NCBI RefSeq assembly: GCF_011045025.1
Contig: NZ_JAAKZX010000004.1
Coordinates: 59,427 to 123,426 of the forward strand
From: Streptomyces ureilyticus
Lineage (GTDB): Bacteria > Actinomycetota > Actinomycetes > Streptomycetales > Streptomycetaceae
Reading direction: 5' to 3'
Length of the DNA: 64,000 bases
The notes beneath the pieces were generated by a model. It made no database searches, was not told where the DNA came from, and worked only from the letters and a program-made list of their open reading frames with translations. This document shows, piece by piece, positions 9,998 to 19,334 of the stretch. Each line of letters opens with the position of its first letter. The stretch's first letter is position 1. The position numbers and the translations under genes were made by a program.

Positions 9998-10183
9998 TTA
10001 CCAGGAGCTCTTGGTCACGCCCGGCAGCTCGCCACGGTGAGCCATCTCACGAAGGCACACGCGGCAGAGGCCGAACTTGCGGTACACGGAATGCGGACGA
10101 CCGCAACGCTGGCAGCGGGTGTACGCGCGTACACCGAACTTGGGCTTGCGGGCAGCCTTAGCGATCAGAGCCTTCTTCGCCAT
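9998..10183 (-). CDS. rpsN: 30S ribosomal protein S14, type Z (zinc-binding)
   Basis: 61-aa zinc-containing S14 of the small-subunit head. Cys24, Cys27, Cys40 and Cys43 make the zinc knuckle (TRCQRCG ... GLCRVC). I chose the ATG at 10183 because AAGGAGG lies about nine bases upstream. The GTG three codons earlier is too close to that ribosome-binding site. The 5' end is six bases past the rplE stop. Streptomyces annotations often call it rpsZ. Confidence 0.97.
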   Translation of the reverse strand: MAKKALIAKAARKPKFGVRAYTRCQRCGRPHSVYRKFGLCRVCLREMAHRGELPGVTKSSW

Positions 10184-10188
10184 CTCGC

Positions 10189-10746
10189 TCACGCCTCCTT
10201 GAAGGGGAAGCCGAGGTGACGAAGGAGCGCGCGGCCCTCAGCGTCGTTGGTCGCCGTGGTGACCACGGTGATGTCCATACCCCGGACGCGGTCGATCTTG
10301 TCCTGGTCGATCTCGTGGAACATGACCTGCTCCGTGAGACCGAAGGTGTAGTTGCCACGGCCGTCGAACTGCTTGGGAGACAGACCACGGAAGTCGCGGA
10401 TGCGCGGCAGCGCCAGCGACAGGGTGCGGTCCAGGAACTCCCACATGCGGTCGCCACGAAGCGTGACGTGGGCACCGATCGGCTGGCCCTCACGCAGCTT
10501 GAACTGCGCGATGGACTTACGGGCCTTGGTGACGGCCGGCTTCTGACCGGTGATCGTGGTGAGGTCGCGGATGGCGCCCTCGATCAGCTTGGAGTCGCGG
10601 GCGGCGTCGCCCACACCCATGTTGACCACGATCTTGACGAGGCCGGGGATCTGCATGACGTTCTCGTACTTGAACTCGTCACGCAGCTTGCCCGCGATCT
10701 CCTCGCGGTACTTCTGCTTCAGGCGCGGGCTGGTGGTGGTCGTCAT
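10189..10746 (-). CDS. rplE: 50S ribosomal protein L5
   Basis: L5 (uL5), binds 5S rRNA and contacts P-site tRNA. 185 aa. The family core reads [19 protein letters not shown] and [21 protein letters not shown]. The start ATG overlaps the rplX stop (ATGA). Confidence 0.98.
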   Translation of the reverse strand: MTTTTSPRLKQKYREEIAGKLRDEFKYENVMQIPGLVKIVVNMGVGDAARDSKLIEGAIRDLTTITGQKPAVTKARKSIAQFKLREGQPIGAHVTLRGDRMWEFLDRTLSLALPRIRDFRGLSPKQFDGRGNYTFGLTEQVMFHEIDQDKIDRVRGMDITVVTTATNDAEGRALLRHLGFPFKEA

Positions 10747-11069
10747 CAGATGTCCTCACCCGTCCGCTTGGCAACGCGGATCTTGTTGCCTTCGTCGTCG
10801 AAGCGGTAACCGACGCGCGTCACGACCTTGTTGCCGTCCTTCTCCACGACCAGCTGGACGTTGGAGACGTGGATCGGCGCCTCGGTGGTGACGATGCCGC
10901 CGGCCTGCGAACCGCGAGCCGTCGGACCTGCCTTGGTGTGCTTCTTGACCCGGTTGACACCCTCGACCAGGACACGCTCGTCGCGCGGGTAAGCGGCAAT
11001 GACCTTGCCCTGCTTGCCCTTGTCCTTACCGGTGATGACCTGGACCAGGTCGCCCTTCTTGATCTTCAT
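10746..11069 (-). CDS. rplX: 50S ribosomal protein L24
   Basis: L24 (uL24), an assembly initiator at the tunnel exit. 107 aa with a KOW motif at the N terminus ([21 protein letters not shown]). It is two bases downstream of rplN and overlaps rplE by the ATGA. Confidence 0.98.
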   Translation of the reverse strand: MKIKKGDLVQVITGKDKGKQGKVIAAYPRDERVLVEGVNRVKKHTKAGPTARGSQAGGIVTTEAPIHVSNVQLVVEKDGNKVVTRVGYRFDDEGNKIRVAKRTGEDI

Positions 11070-11071
11070 GC

Positions 11072-11440
11072 TTACAGCACCTCCGGCGCGAGCGAGATGA
11101 TCTTCATGAACTTCTTCTCGCGCAGCTCCCGGCCCACGGGGCCGAAGATGCGGGTGCCGCGAGGGTCGCCGTCGTTCTTGAGAATGACGGCGGCGTTCTC
11201 GTCGAAGCGGATGTACGAGCCGTCCGGACGGCGGCGCTCCTTGACGGTGCGAACGATGACCGCCTTGACGACGTCACCCTTCTTCACGTTGCCACCGGGG
11301 ATCGCGTCCTTGACGGTGGCGACGATGACGTCACCGATGCCCGCGTAGCGGCGACCGGATCCGCCGAGTACACGGATGCAAAGGATTTCCTTCGCACCAG
11401 TGTTGTCGGCGACACGCAGCCGCGACTCCTGCTGGATCAC
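11072..11440 (-). CDS. rplN: 50S ribosomal protein L14
   Basis: L14 (uL14), forms an inter-subunit bridge and binds the silencing factor RsfS. 122 aa, start [18 protein letters not shown], with the signature [11 protein letters not shown] and [10 protein letters not shown]. It begins the second half of the spc block after an unusually long GC-rich spacer. Confidence 0.98.
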   Translation of the reverse strand: MIQQESRLRVADNTGAKEILCIRVLGGSGRRYAGIGDVIVATVKDAIPGGNVKKGDVVKAVIVRTVKERRRPDGSYIRFDENAAVILKNDGDPRGTRIFGPVGRELREKKFMKIISLAPEVL

Positions 11441-11722
11441 GTCTATCTCCTGTTTGTCTGCCGGTTCCCGCAGGGACCTTGTCGGGCCGAACCTGCGAGC
11501 CTGGCGGAACCGTCCTGCGGTTGATTGCCGCAGGAATTACTTGTGCCTCTAGAGGCGAAAACCCTCGCTGGGGACTACGGGCCCGCGGGGCTCCCGCCTC
11601 GCAGGCCCGAGGGCCTGGGGCGGTGGCCCCGTGGGCCCCGCCGGGGCCTTCCCCCACCCGGCCCGGGGGGCCTGGGGGCGGAGCCCTCAGCGGGGGTCAG
11701 CGGGGGTGGAACCCCCGCTTGA
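11441..11722. other. 282-bp GC-rich spacer between rpsQ and rplN
   Basis: A gap inside a block that is otherwise nearly gapless. It contains a 9-bp hairpin at 11699-11719 only three bases after the rpsQ stop, two direct copies of AGCGGGGGT (11689-11697 and 11699-11707), and several overlapping GGCCC/GGGCC inverted repeats at 11575-11680. There is no plausible gene. It may hold a terminator or attenuator for the S10 transcript and the promoter of the spc block, but I could not pick -35/-10 boxes with confidence. Confidence 0.6.
11699..11719 (-). terminator. Hairpin immediately after rpsQ
   Basis: Perfect 9-bp stem (11699-11707 with 11711-11719) with a three-base loop, starting three bases after the rpsQ stop on the minus strand. 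No T run. Terminator, attenuator or mRNA 3'-end stabiliser. Confidence 0.5.
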
Positions 11723-12010
11723 TTACTTCGCCTTCTCGAGGATCTCGACGACGCGCCAGCGCTTCGTCGCCGACAGCGGACGGGTCTCCATCAGGAGAAC
11801 CCGGTCGCCAACGCCGGCGGCGTTCTGCTCGTCGTGCGCCTTGAGCTTGTTCGTACGGCGGATGACCTTGCCGTACAGCGCGTGCTTGACGCGGTCCTCG
11901 ACGGCGACGACGACGGTCTTGTCCATCTTGTCGCTGACGACGAGACCCTCACGGGTCTTGCGGAAGCCGCGCGCGGCCTTCGTCTCTTCTGTCACGTTGC
12001 TCTCGCTCAT
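11723..12010 (-). CDS. rpsQ: 30S ribosomal protein S17
   Basis: S17 (uS17), an early-assembly OB-fold protein. 95 aa with the core [22 protein letters not shown] and [23 protein letters not shown]. The start overlaps the stop of rpmC. Confidence 0.98.
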   Translation of the reverse strand: MSESNVTEETKAARGFRKTREGLVVSDKMDKTVVVAVEDRVKHALYGKVIRRTNKLKAHDEQNAAGVGDRVLLMETRPLSATKRWRVVEILEKAK

Positions 12011-12234
12011 CAGGCGCTCTCCACCGTCTCGATGCCCAGCTCGCGCTCACGCATCAGGGTGTAGATCCGCGCGATGTCCTTACGGACCGCCTTCAGACGG
12101 CCGTGGTTCTCGAGCTGACCGGTCGCCGCCTGGAAGCGGAGGTTGAACAGCTCTTCCTTGGCCTCGCGAAGCTTCCCAAGAAGCTCCTCGTCGCCCAGTT
12201 CGCGCAGCTCGGACGCCTTGGTACCGGCCGACAT
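12010..12234 (-). CDS. rpmC: 50S ribosomal protein L29
   Basis: L29 (uL29) near the tunnel exit, part of the trigger factor/SRP docking site. 74 aa, mostly two long helices ([21 protein letters not shown]). I chose the ATG at 12234, which forms an ATGA overlap with the rplP stop. The GTG one codon earlier is the alternative. Confidence 0.97.
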   Translation of the reverse strand: MSAGTKASELRELGDEELLGKLREAKEELFNLRFQAATGQLENHGRLKAVRKDIARIYTLMRERELGIETVESA

Positions 12235-12653
12235 CACGCTTCACCTGCCTCGCGCCGCACAATGCGGCACTTCATCGGAAGCTTGTGAGCAGCGCGGGTA
12301 AGCGCCTCACGCGCAATCTTCTCGTTCGGGTAGGACAGCTCGAACATCACCCGACCGGGGTGAACGTTCGCGACCCACCACTCCGGCGAACCCTTACCGG
12401 AACCCATGCGGGTCTCGGCGGGCTTCTTCGTGAGGGGACGGTCCGGGTAGATGTTGATCCAGACCTTGCCGCCACGCTTGATGTGGCGGGTCATCGCGAT
12501 ACGAGCCGCCTCGATCTGGCGGTTCGTCACGTACGCCGGCGTGAGGGCCTGGATGCCGTACTCGCCGAACGCAACCGTCGTACCACCCTTGGCCTGACCG
12601 CGGCGCTTGGGGTGGTGCTGCTTGCGGTGCTTGACCCTACGAGGGATCAGCAT
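12234..12653 (-). CDS. rplP: 50S ribosomal protein L16
   Basis: L16 (uL16), helps position tRNA in the A and P sites. 139 aa, start [19 protein letters not shown]. The conserved [21 protein letters not shown] loop is present. Confidence 0.98.
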   Translation of the reverse strand: MLIPRRVKHRKQHHPKRRGQAKGGTTVAFGEYGIQALTPAYVTNRQIEAARIAMTRHIKRGGKVWINIYPDRPLTKKPAETRMGSGKGSPEWWVANVHPGRVMFELSYPNEKIAREALTRAAHKLPMKCRIVRREAGEA

Positions 12654-12658
12654 GTCGG

Positions 12659-13507
12659 TCAGGCCTCCGTTCCGGTGCTCTCAGCCGGAGCGGCAGCGGC
12701 GGCGGGAGCCTCGGCCTTGGGGGCCTCGGCAGCCGGCGCGGACTGCTGCTGCGGCTTGCGGCCGCGGCCGCCACGCTCGCCACCACGACCACCACGGGCC
12801 GGGCGGTCGCCGCCGGGGCCGCCACCGCGGGCCGGGCGGTTGCCCGCACGGGCGGCGGCGTTCTCGGCGCGGACCTCGGCGATGTTCTTGACGTCGCCCT
12901 TGTAGATCCAGACCTTCACACCGATGCGGCCGAAGGTCGTCTTGGCCTCGAAGAAGCCGTAGTCGACGTTCGCGCGGAGCGTGTGCAGGGGCACGCGGCC
13001 CTCGCGGTAGAACTCCGAGCGGGACATCTCGGCGCCGCCGAGACGGCCACCACACTGGATCTTGATGCCCTTGGCGCCGGCCTTCATCGTGCCCTGCATG
13101 CTCTTGCGCATGGCGCGACGGAAGGAGACGCGGGAGGACAGCTGCTCGGCAACGGCCTGAGCGACCAGCTGAGCGTCGGTCTCGGGGCTCTTGACCTCGA
13201 GGATGTTCAGCTGGACCTGCTTGCCCGTGAGCTTCTCGAGGTCACCGCGGATGCGGTCGGCCTCGGCGCCACGGCGGCCGATGACGATGCCGGGACGAGC
13301 GGTGTGGATGTCCACCCGCACGCGGTCACGGGTGCGCTCGATCTCCACCTTCGAGATACCGGCGCGCTCCATGCCGGACGTCATCATCCGACGGATGGCG
13401 ACGTCTTCCTTGACGTAGTCCTTGTACAGCTTGTCGGCGTACCAACGCGACTTGAAGTCGGTCGTGACACCGAGCCGGAACCCATGCGGGTTTACCTTCT
13501 GGCCCAT
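12659..13507 (-). CDS. rpsC: 30S ribosomal protein S3
   Basis: S3 (uS3) of the small-subunit head at the mRNA entry site. 282 aa. Residues 1-210 contain the KH domain ([23 protein letters not shown]) and the C-terminal S3 fold. The last 65 residues are a Gly/Arg- then Ala/Glu/Pro-rich tail typical of Streptomyces and missing in E. coli. The start ATG overlaps the end of rplV. Confidence 0.98.
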   Translation of the reverse strand: MGQKVNPHGFRLGVTTDFKSRWYADKLYKDYVKEDVAIRRMMTSGMERAGISKVEIERTRDRVRVDIHTARPGIVIGRRGAEADRIRGDLEKLTGKQVQLNILEVKSPETDAQLVAQAVAEQLSSRVSFRRAMRKSMQGTMKAGAKGIKIQCGGRLGGAEMSRSEFYREGRVPLHTLRANVDYGFFEAKTTFGRIGVKVWIYKGDVKNIAEVRAENAAARAGNRPARGGGPGGDRPARGGRGGERGGRGRKPQQQSAPAAEAPKAEAPAAAAAPAESTGTEA

Positions 13508-13854
13508 TACCGGGTTCCTTCCTTGCTGCTGACGACCACGGTGATGTGGCTGGTCCGCTTGCGGATCCGGTAGGCGCGGCCCTGGGCACGCGGACGGAAC
13601 CGCTTCAGGGTCGGGCCCTCGTCGACGTAGGCCTCGGTGATGACAAGGCTGTCGGCGTCGGTGTGGTCGTAGTTGTGCGCGGCGTTGGCGATGGCGCTGT
13701 CCAGCACCTTGCCGACCGGCACGCTCGCGGCCTGCGGGGCGAAACGCAGGACCGCCTGGGCCTCCGTGGCGTCCATGCCACGGATGAGGTCCACCACTCG
13801 GCGGGCCTTCATGGGCGTGACGCGGATGTACCGCGCCTGGGCCCTGGCTTCCAT
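13507..13854 (-). CDS. rplV: 50S ribosomal protein L22
   Basis: L22 (uL22), whose hairpin lines the nascent-peptide tunnel and affects macrolide binding. 115 aa from the ATG at 13854, preceded by GAAGG and giving [20 protein letters not shown], which matches the usual family start. In-frame ATGs at 13878 and 13884 would add 8-10 residues ([10 protein letters not shown]) and cannot be excluded. Confidence 0.96.
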   Translation of the reverse strand: MEARAQARYIRVTPMKARRVVDLIRGMDATEAQAVLRFAPQAASVPVGKVLDSAIANAAHNYDHTDADSLVITEAYVDEGPTLKRFRPRAQGRAYRIRKRTSHITVVVSSKEGTR

Positions 13855-13894
13855 GGTTGTCCCTTCAGTGTCTGTCATGGTCATTCACCCCGCC

Positions 13895-14176
13895 TTAGCG
13901 GCGCTTCGACTTCCGGTCGTCCTTGACGTGACCCCGGAAGGTGCGCGTCGGCGAGAACTCGCCGAGCTTGTGGCCGACCATGGACTCGGTGACAAACACC
14001 GGGATGTGGGTCTTGCCGTTGTGCACCGCGATCGTGTGGCCCAGCATGGCCGGGACGATCATCGAGCGACGGGACCAGGTCTTGATGACGTTCTTGGAAC
14101 CGGCTTCGTTCTGGGCGTCCACCTTCTTGATCAGGTGGTCGTCGACGAAGGGCCCCTTCTTGAGACTGCGCGGCAT
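13895..14176 (-). CDS. rpsS: 30S ribosomal protein S19
   Basis: S19 (uS19), paired with S13 in the head. 93 aa, start [19 protein letters not shown], ending [15 protein letters not shown]. The conserved [13 protein letters not shown] signature is intact. Confidence 0.98.
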   Translation of the reverse strand: MPRSLKKGPFVDDHLIKKVDAQNEAGSKNVIKTWSRRSMIVPAMLGHTIAVHNGKTHIPVFVTESMVGHKLGEFSPTRTFRGHVKDDRKSKRR

Positions 14177-14188
14177 CTAAACCCGCTC

Positions 14189-15025
14189 CTAGCGCTTCTT
14201 GTTCGTCTTGCGGCGGCGGACGATGTACTTGTTCGAGGCCTTCTTAGGCGAACGAGTACGTCCTTCCTTCTGGCCCCAGGGGCTGACCGGGTGGCGACCA
14301 CCGGAGGTCTTGCCCTCACCACCACCGTGGGGGTGGTCAACCGGGTTCATCGCCACACCGCGAACGGTCGGGCGGACGCCCAGCCAGCGCTTGCGGCCGG
14401 CCTTGCCCCAGTTGATGTTGGACTGCTCGGCGTTGCCGACCTCGCCGACGGTGGCGCGGCAGCGCACGTCGACCAGCCGGATCTCACCGGACGGCATACG
14501 AAGGTGGGCCATCGTGCCCTCCTTCGCGAGCAGCTGCACGGAGGCACCGGCGGAGCGGGCGAACTTGGCGCCGCCACCGGGACGGAGCTCGATCGCGTGG
14601 ATCGTGGTACCGACCGGGATGTTGCGGAGCGCCAGGTTGTTGCCGGGCTTGATGTCGGCCCCGGGACCGTTCTCCACACGGTCGCCCTGCTGCAGGTTGC
14701 GCGGGGCGAGGATGTAGCGCTTCTCGCCGTCCGCGTAGTGCAGCAGCGCGATGCGCGCGGTGCGGTTGGGGTCGTACTCGATGTGCGCGACCTTCGCCGG
14801 CACGCCGTCCTTGTCATGGCGACGGAAGTCGATGACGCGGTAGGCGCGCTTGTGGCCACCACCCTGGTGGCGGACGGTCACACGACCGGAATTGTTACGG
14901 CCGCCCTTGCTGTGCAGGGGGCGGACCAGCGACTTCTCCGGCGTGGACCGCGTGACCTCGACGAAGTCGGCGACGCTGGAGCCACGGCGGCCCGGCGTAG
15001 TCGGCTTGTACTTGCGGATTCCCAT
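14189..15025 (-). CDS. rplB: 50S ribosomal protein L2
   Basis: L2 (uL2), needed for subunit association and peptidyl-transferase centre assembly. 278 aa, start [15 protein letters not shown]. The conserved C-terminal loop with [13 protein letters not shown] carries the functionally important His (residue about 230). Confidence 0.98.
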   Translation of the reverse strand: MGIRKYKPTTPGRRGSSVADFVEVTRSTPEKSLVRPLHSKGGRNNSGRVTVRHQGGGHKRAYRVIDFRRHDKDGVPAKVAHIEYDPNRTARIALLHYADGEKRYILAPRNLQQGDRVENGPGADIKPGNNLALRNIPVGTTIHAIELRPGGGAKFARSAGASVQLLAKEGTMAHLRMPSGEIRLVDVRCRATVGEVGNAEQSNINWGKAGRKRWLGVRPTVRGVAMNPVDHPHGGGEGKTSGGRHPVSPWGQKEGRTRSPKKASNKYIVRRRKTNKKR

Positions 15026-15063
15026 TTCTCAGTCCTCGTCCGATATCGGACCAGGGCACTCCG

Positions 15064-15480
15064 TTAGGAGGCCTGGCCGAAGATGTCGATACGGTCGCCC
15101 TCTGCAAGGGTCACGATCGCGCGCTTGGTGTCGGCACGCTTGCCGAAACCAGTGCGGGTCCGCTTGCGCTTGCCCTGGCGGTTGATCGTGTTGACCCCGG
15201 TGACCTTGACCGAGAAGACCGACTGCACGGCCTCCTTGATCTGGGTCTTGTTGGCCCGCGGGTCGACGATGAACGTGTACTTGTTCTCGTCGAGAAGCGC
15301 GTAGCTCTTCTCGGAGACGACCGGCTTGATCAGTACGTCACGGGGGTCCGTGTACGACTTGCTCAGCGGAGTCTCGACGGTGTTCTTGCCCTCGGTGGCG
15401 TGGCGACGCGCCTTCTTGACGCGCGCCTCCTTGGCCTTCTTCGCGGCCTTCGAGGCGATGGAGGGGTGACGGATAGCCAT
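15064..15480 (-). CDS. rplW: 50S ribosomal protein L23
   Basis: L23 (uL23), docking site for trigger factor and SRP at the tunnel exit. 138 aa. The family core begins near residue 45 ([21 protein letters not shown]). The first 45 residues are a basic Lys/Ala/Arg extension usual in Streptomyces. The ATG overlaps the rplD stop (ATGA). Confidence 0.97.
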   Translation of the reverse strand: MAIRHPSIASKAAKKAKEARVKKARRHATEGKNTVETPLSKSYTDPRDVLIKPVVSEKSYALLDENKYTFIVDPRANKTQIKEAVQSVFSVKVTGVNTINRQGKRKRTRTGFGKRADTKRAIVTLAEGDRIDIFGQAS

Positions 15481-16145
15481 CAGACCTCGCTCCCTTCAGT
15501 GTCGGTGTTCCGCTCCGCAGAGGGCGCGCCGGACACGAAGGACTCGAAGGCGGCCTGGGTGAAGACCACGTCGTCCGAGACGAGAACGTCGTACGTGTTC
15601 AGCTGGCCCGGCTCCAGAATGTGTACCTGGGGCAGGTTGCGGGCGGAGAGCAGCGAGGCCTCGTCCGCGCGGTCGATCACCAGGAGCACGTTCTTGCGCT
15701 CCGAGATCTTGCCGAGCAGCGACTTGGCGGCCTTGGTGGAGATCTCGCTCTCGACCACGCCGGTGACGACGTGGATGCGGTTGTTGCGGGCCCGGTCGGT
15801 GAGGGCGTGGCGCAGGGCCGCGGCCTTCATCTTCTTCGGGGTCCGCTGCGAGTAGTCACGCGGCACGGGACCGTGCACGACGCCACCACCGGCGAACTGC
15901 GGCGCGCGGGTCGAACCCTGACGGGCGCGACCGGTGCCCTTCTGGCGGTAAGGCTTCTTGCCACCACCACGGACTTCGCCGCGGGTCTTGGTCTTGTGCG
16001 TGCCCTGACGGGCAGCGGCCAGCTGCGCGACGACGACCTGGTGAAGCAGCGGAACGCTGACCTTCTCGACGTCGAAGATCTCCGCGGGGAGCTCGACCGT
16101 CCCGGTCTTGTCGCCTGCCGGCGAAAGGATGTCAACAGTGCTCAT
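15480..16145 (-). CDS. rplD: 50S ribosomal protein L4
   Basis: L4 (uL4), which lines the exit tunnel and in E. coli represses the S10 operon. 221 aa, start [15 protein letters not shown]. The tunnel loop [25 protein letters not shown] is clear. It lies eight bases after rplC. Confidence 0.98.
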   Translation of the reverse strand: MSTVDILSPAGDKTGTVELPAEIFDVEKVSVPLLHQVVVAQLAAARQGTHKTKTRGEVRGGGKKPYRQKGTGRARQGSTRAPQFAGGGVVHGPVPRDYSQRTPKKMKAAALRHALTDRARNNRIHVVTGVVESEISTKAAKSLLGKISERKNVLLVIDRADEASLLSARNLPQVHILEPGQLNTYDVLVSDDVVFTQAAFESFVSGAPSAERNTDTEGSEV

Positions 16146-16153
16146 CGGTTACC

Positions 16154-16798
16154 TCAGGCCCCCTTGGCCGCGGTGCGGACCAGGACGAGGCCGCCGTTCG
16201 GACCGGGAACCGCGCCCTTGATGAGCAGCAGACCCTTCTCCGCGTCAACGGCGTGGACGGTCAGGTTCTGGGTGGTGACCCGCTCATTGCCCATACGACC
16301 CGCCATGCGGAGGCCCTTGAACACACGGCCCGGGGTGGCGCAGCCACCGATGGAGCCGGGAGAGCGGTGCTTGCGCTGGGTGCCGTGACCGGCGCCGAGG
16401 CCCTTGAAGTTGTGGCGCTTCATGACACCGGCGAAGCCCTTGCCCTTGCTCTTGCCGGTGACGTCGACCTTCACGCCGGCCTCGAAGGTTTCGGCGGTGA
16501 TCTCCTGCCCGAGCGTGTACTCGCTGGCGTCCGCGGTACGGAGCTCCACGAGGTGGCGGCGGGGGGTCACGTCGGCCTTGGCGAAGTGGCCCTTGAGGGG
16601 CTTGTTCACCTTGCGCGGGTCGATCTCGCCGAAGGCGATCTGCACGGACTCGTAGCCGTCGGTGTCGTTCGTACGGACCTGGGTGACGACGTTCGGGCCG
16701 GCCTTGACGACGGTGACCGGAACAACACGGTTGTTCTCGTCCCACACCTGCGTCATGCCGAGCTTCTCGCCCAGGATGCCCTTGATCTGCTTAGCCAT
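16154..16798 (-). CDS. rplC: 50S ribosomal protein L3
   Basis: L3 (uL3), nucleates assembly and reaches the peptidyl-transferase centre. 214 aa from the ATG at 16798 ([20 protein letters not shown]). The GTG four codons upstream would add MNLR and is less family-like. The central finger reads [18 protein letters not shown]...[13 protein letters not shown]. Confidence 0.97.
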   Translation of the reverse strand: MAKQIKGILGEKLGMTQVWDENNRVVPVTVVKAGPNVVTQVRTNDTDGYESVQIAFGEIDPRKVNKPLKGHFAKADVTPRRHLVELRTADASEYTLGQEITAETFEAGVKVDVTGKSKGKGFAGVMKRHNFKGLGAGHGTQRKHRSPGSIGGCATPGRVFKGLRMAGRMGNERVTTQNLTVHAVDAEKGLLLIKGAVPGPNGGLVLVRTAAKGA

Positions 16799-16815
16799 TC
16801 TCAGATTCACCGGCC

Positions 16816-17124
16816 TCAGAGCTTGATCTCGATGTCGACGCCGGCCGGGAGGTCGAGTCGCATCAGAGAGTCAACGGTCTTGGGCGTCGGGTCGAGGATG
16901 TCGATCAGGCGCTTGTGCGTGCGCATCTCGAAGTGCTCGCGCGAGTCCTTGTACTTGTGCGGCGACTTGATGACGCAGTACACGTTCTTCTCAGTGGGCA
17001 GCGGCACCGGGCCCGCGACCGACGCACCAGTACGCGTCACCGTCTCGACGATCTTCTTCGCCGAGGAGTCGATGACCTCGTGGTCGTAGGCCTTGAGCCG
17101 GATGCGGATCTTCTGTCCCGCCAT
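16816..17124 (-). CDS. rpsJ: 30S ribosomal protein S10
   Basis: S10 (uS10), the promoter-proximal S10-operon protein, also the NusE partner of NusB in antitermination. 102 aa starting [19 protein letters not shown] at the ATG 17124. The conserved loop [16 protein letters not shown] is present. A long leader (to about 17500) precedes it. An in-frame extension upstream has no similarity to the family and overlaps the leader motif. Confidence 0.98.
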   Translation of the reverse strand: MAGQKIRIRLKAYDHEVIDSSAKKIVETVTRTGASVAGPVPLPTEKNVYCVIKSPHKYKDSREHFEMRTHKRLIDILDPTPKTVDSLMRLDLPAGVDIEIKL

Positions 17125-17188
17125 GGCTACTCCGTAGTCCTGTCTCTCGTTGAACGCTCTGGCGACCCCGGGGGTACGCGTCTCTCCT

Positions 17189-17213
17189 CCGACCCACGCG
17201 GTCGGGCGTGTCG
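17189..17213 (-). promoter_or_regulatory. Leader motif of rpsJ, shared with rpsL
   Basis: A 25-base element 64 bases upstream of the rpsJ start, with core CCGACCCACGCGGTCGGG on the plus strand. It folds as a 6-bp stem (17189-17194 with 17200-17205) with a five-base loop. It is identical at 24 of 25 positions to 27667-27691 upstream of rpsL. It is probably a conserved leader or regulatory element in the mRNA. Confidence 0.6.
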
Positions 17214-17503
17214 CTCCCTCACTGACACAGATATCCACAAGGGATTCCCTGCTAGGGGGTGCGATCACCGACCGCGGAACCGAGGGTGAGACACCCACCG
17301 GGCGCCTGGCCGGTACCCCGCTGACACTTCCCGGAAGATTCCCGTACGTCCGCCTCAGCGCTGCCCTGAGAGGCAGTTGAAGCGACGAGTACTGTGGGAC
17401 TCGCTTCCAGTCCTCCCGGCGGGAGGCGCGCAGCATCGGCACTCAACCGAGCAACCCGGTTAGTCTGCCACACAGGCCGCAGCGCTGGCCAATCGAGCGG
17501 TAG

Positions 17504-17531
17504 AGGGTACCCCCGGAGTGACGTGCGTCAA
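17504..17531 (-). promoter_or_regulatory. Candidate rpsJ (S10 operon) promoter
   Basis: On the minus strand, TTGACG (17526-17531) and TACCCT (17504-17509) are separated by 16 bases, a good match to the principal sigma factor HrdB. Transcription would start near 17497, giving a leader of about 370 bases before rpsJ. The rest of 17125-17651 holds no gene. It is shared with the divergent RNA-repair operon. Confidence 0.5.
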
Positions 17532-17651
17532 ACACGGGCTTGCCCCAGGGCCGTGTGCGTCACTCGGTAACCGCCGCTAATCCGCTCGCTCCCCGCTCCC
17601 CCGCGCTCCTACGCTGATCACGTACGGCGGTTATCACGGGGGAACGTTCAC

Positions 17652-19328
17652 ATGCGTACGCACTACCCACGGACCCGGCATCTGCCGTGGTCGCCCGGCG
17701 CGACCGCGGACGATCTGCGGGTCACGGACCTGTCGGGGCTGCGGGGACGCGAGGTCGTCGTCACCGAGAAGCTCGACGGCGAGAACACCACCCTGTACGC
17801 CGACGGCCTGCACGCCCGCTCGCTCGACTCGGCCCACCACCCCTCGCGGGCCTGGGTCAAGGCGCTCCAGGGGCGCATCGGTCATTCCATCCCCGAGGGC
17901 TGGCGCGTGTGCGGGGAGAACATGTACGCCCGGCATTCGATCGCGTGCGAGGACCTCGAGAGCTGGTTCTACGGCTTCTCGGTGTGGGACGCGGACGGCC
18001 GCTGCCTGGACTGGGACCGGACGGTCACGTATCTGCGCGGGATCGGCATTCCCGTGCCGCGCGTGCTGTGGCGGGGCGTGTTCGACGAGCGCGCGCTGCG
18101 GGCGCTGCGGCTGGATCCCGTGCGGCAGGAAGGGTATGTCGTACGGGTCGTCGACGCCTTCGGCGCGGAGGAGTTCGGGCAGCGGGTCGCCAAGTGGGTG
18201 CGGGCCGGGCATGTGCGGACGGACACGCACTGGATGCACGCGGCCGTCGTGGAGAACGGGCTCGGGGCGAGGGCCGCCCTGTGGGCGGTGCGTTCGGGGG
18301 CGGCGGTCGACGTGGACGCCCTGACGCGTGCGGTGGGGCTGGCCGGTGAGGGGAACCCTGAGGCCGCCGCCCGGCTCGATCTGGTGGGGCGGTCCGGGGA
18401 CGACCGGCTCGCGGGCGTGCTGGCCGCGCTGCTGCACGCAAAGCAGCGAGCACGGATCGCGGCCAAGATCGCCGCGACAGCGGACATGCCGCTCGCACGC
18501 CGGGTCGCGGATCTCGTCGGACTGCACCCGGCGCTGCATCGGCCGTATCCGGACGAGGACCGGCGGGCCGGCCTGGTGCGGCTGTCGTACGCCGCCGATC
18601 TCGGTGTTCTGCACGCGGTCGCCCGGGCCACGGCGGACACGGACGAGGCACGCGAGCAGGTGGAGTGGTCGGCACTGCACGCCGAGGACATCGGCAGCCC
18701 GGAGGGGAACGGCCTGGACGAAGGCGGGCTGCGGGAGGCCTTCGCCGGTCTGCCGGACGACGCGGCCGTCCGCTGCCGGGCCGAGGCACGCGAGGCGTAC
18801 GCACGCGGGCGGATCCGCGGTCTCGACGAGGCGGTCGCCGCGACCTGGCGCTGGCGCTCCGGCGCCTTCCCGAAGCTGATCCAGACGGTCGGCCCCGCGG
18901 GCAGCGGCAAGAGCACCTTCGCCCGCGGGCTCCCCGGCGTGGACACGTACATCTGCCTGGACGACCTGCGCGAGGCCCGCGGTTCACGCGCCGACCAGCG
19001 GGCGAACGCGGACGTCCTGCGCGAGGGTCTCGACCGGCTGGACACCGCCCTGGCCACCGGTGGGACCGTGGTGTGGGACGCCACGTCCCTCAACAAGCAG
19101 CAGCGCTCGCTCGTCCACGCGATCGCCCACCGCCGCGACGCCCTGATCACCCACGCCGTGGTCCTGGTCGACGAGGACGAGCTGATACGGCGCAACGCCC
19201 ACCGCGAGCACCCGGTGCCGCCCGAGGTGCTCACCGCCCAGTTGCGCCGCTTCGGCCCGCCGTACGCGGGCGACGCACACCGCACCTGGTACATCGGGGC
19301 GAGCGGGACCGTCGAGGAAGAGGTCTGA
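17652..19328 (+). CDS. RNA ligase fused to polynucleotide-kinase-like domain
   Basis: A predicted RNA-repair enzyme of 558 aa. Residues about 25-185 are a nucleotidyltransferase RNA ligase: motif I is EKLDGEN with adenylated Lys40, a motif III-like GENMYARHS at 88-96, FYGFSVWD at 107-113, motif IV EGYVVRV at 160-166 and a motif V-like KWVR at 181. Residues about 190-400 are an uncharacterised, mostly helical region. Residues 405-550 form a P-loop kinase: Walker A GPAGSGKST (414-422), DDLR at 437-440, and VWDATSLNKQQR (474-485), which resembles the acceptor and Arg lid of T4 Pnkp. I see no phosphatase domain. The start ATG has GGGGGAAC upstream. The next gene begins seven bases after its stop, so they form one operon. 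The ligase would seal RNA ends after the kinase phosphorylates a 5'-OH. Substrate unknown. Confidence 0.9.
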   Translation: MRTHYPRTRHLPWSPGATADDLRVTDLSGLRGREVVVTEKLDGENTTLYADGLHARSLDSAHHPSRAWVKALQGRIGHSIPEGWRVCGENMYARHSIACEDLESWFYGFSVWDADGRCLDWDRTVTYLRGIGIPVPRVLWRGVFDERALRALRLDPVRQEGYVVRVVDAFGAEEFGQRVAKWVRAGHVRTDTHWMHAAVVENGLGARAALWAVRSGAAVDVDALTRAVGLAGEGNPEAAARLDLVGRSGDDRLAGVLAALLHAKQRARIAAKIAATADMPLARRVADLVGLHPALHRPYPDEDRRAGLVRLSYAADLGVLHAVARATADTDEAREQVEWSALHAEDIGSPEGNGLDEGGLREAFAGLPDDAAVRCRAEAREAYARGRIRGLDEAVAATWRWRSGAFPKLIQTVGPAGSGKSTFARGLPGVDTYICLDDLREARGSRADQRANADVLREGLDRLDTALATGGTVVWDATSLNKQQRSLVHAIAHRRDALITHAVVLVDEDELIRRNAHREHPVPPEVLTAQLRRFGPPYAGDAHRTWYIGASGTVEEEV

Positions 19329-19334
19329 GGAACG

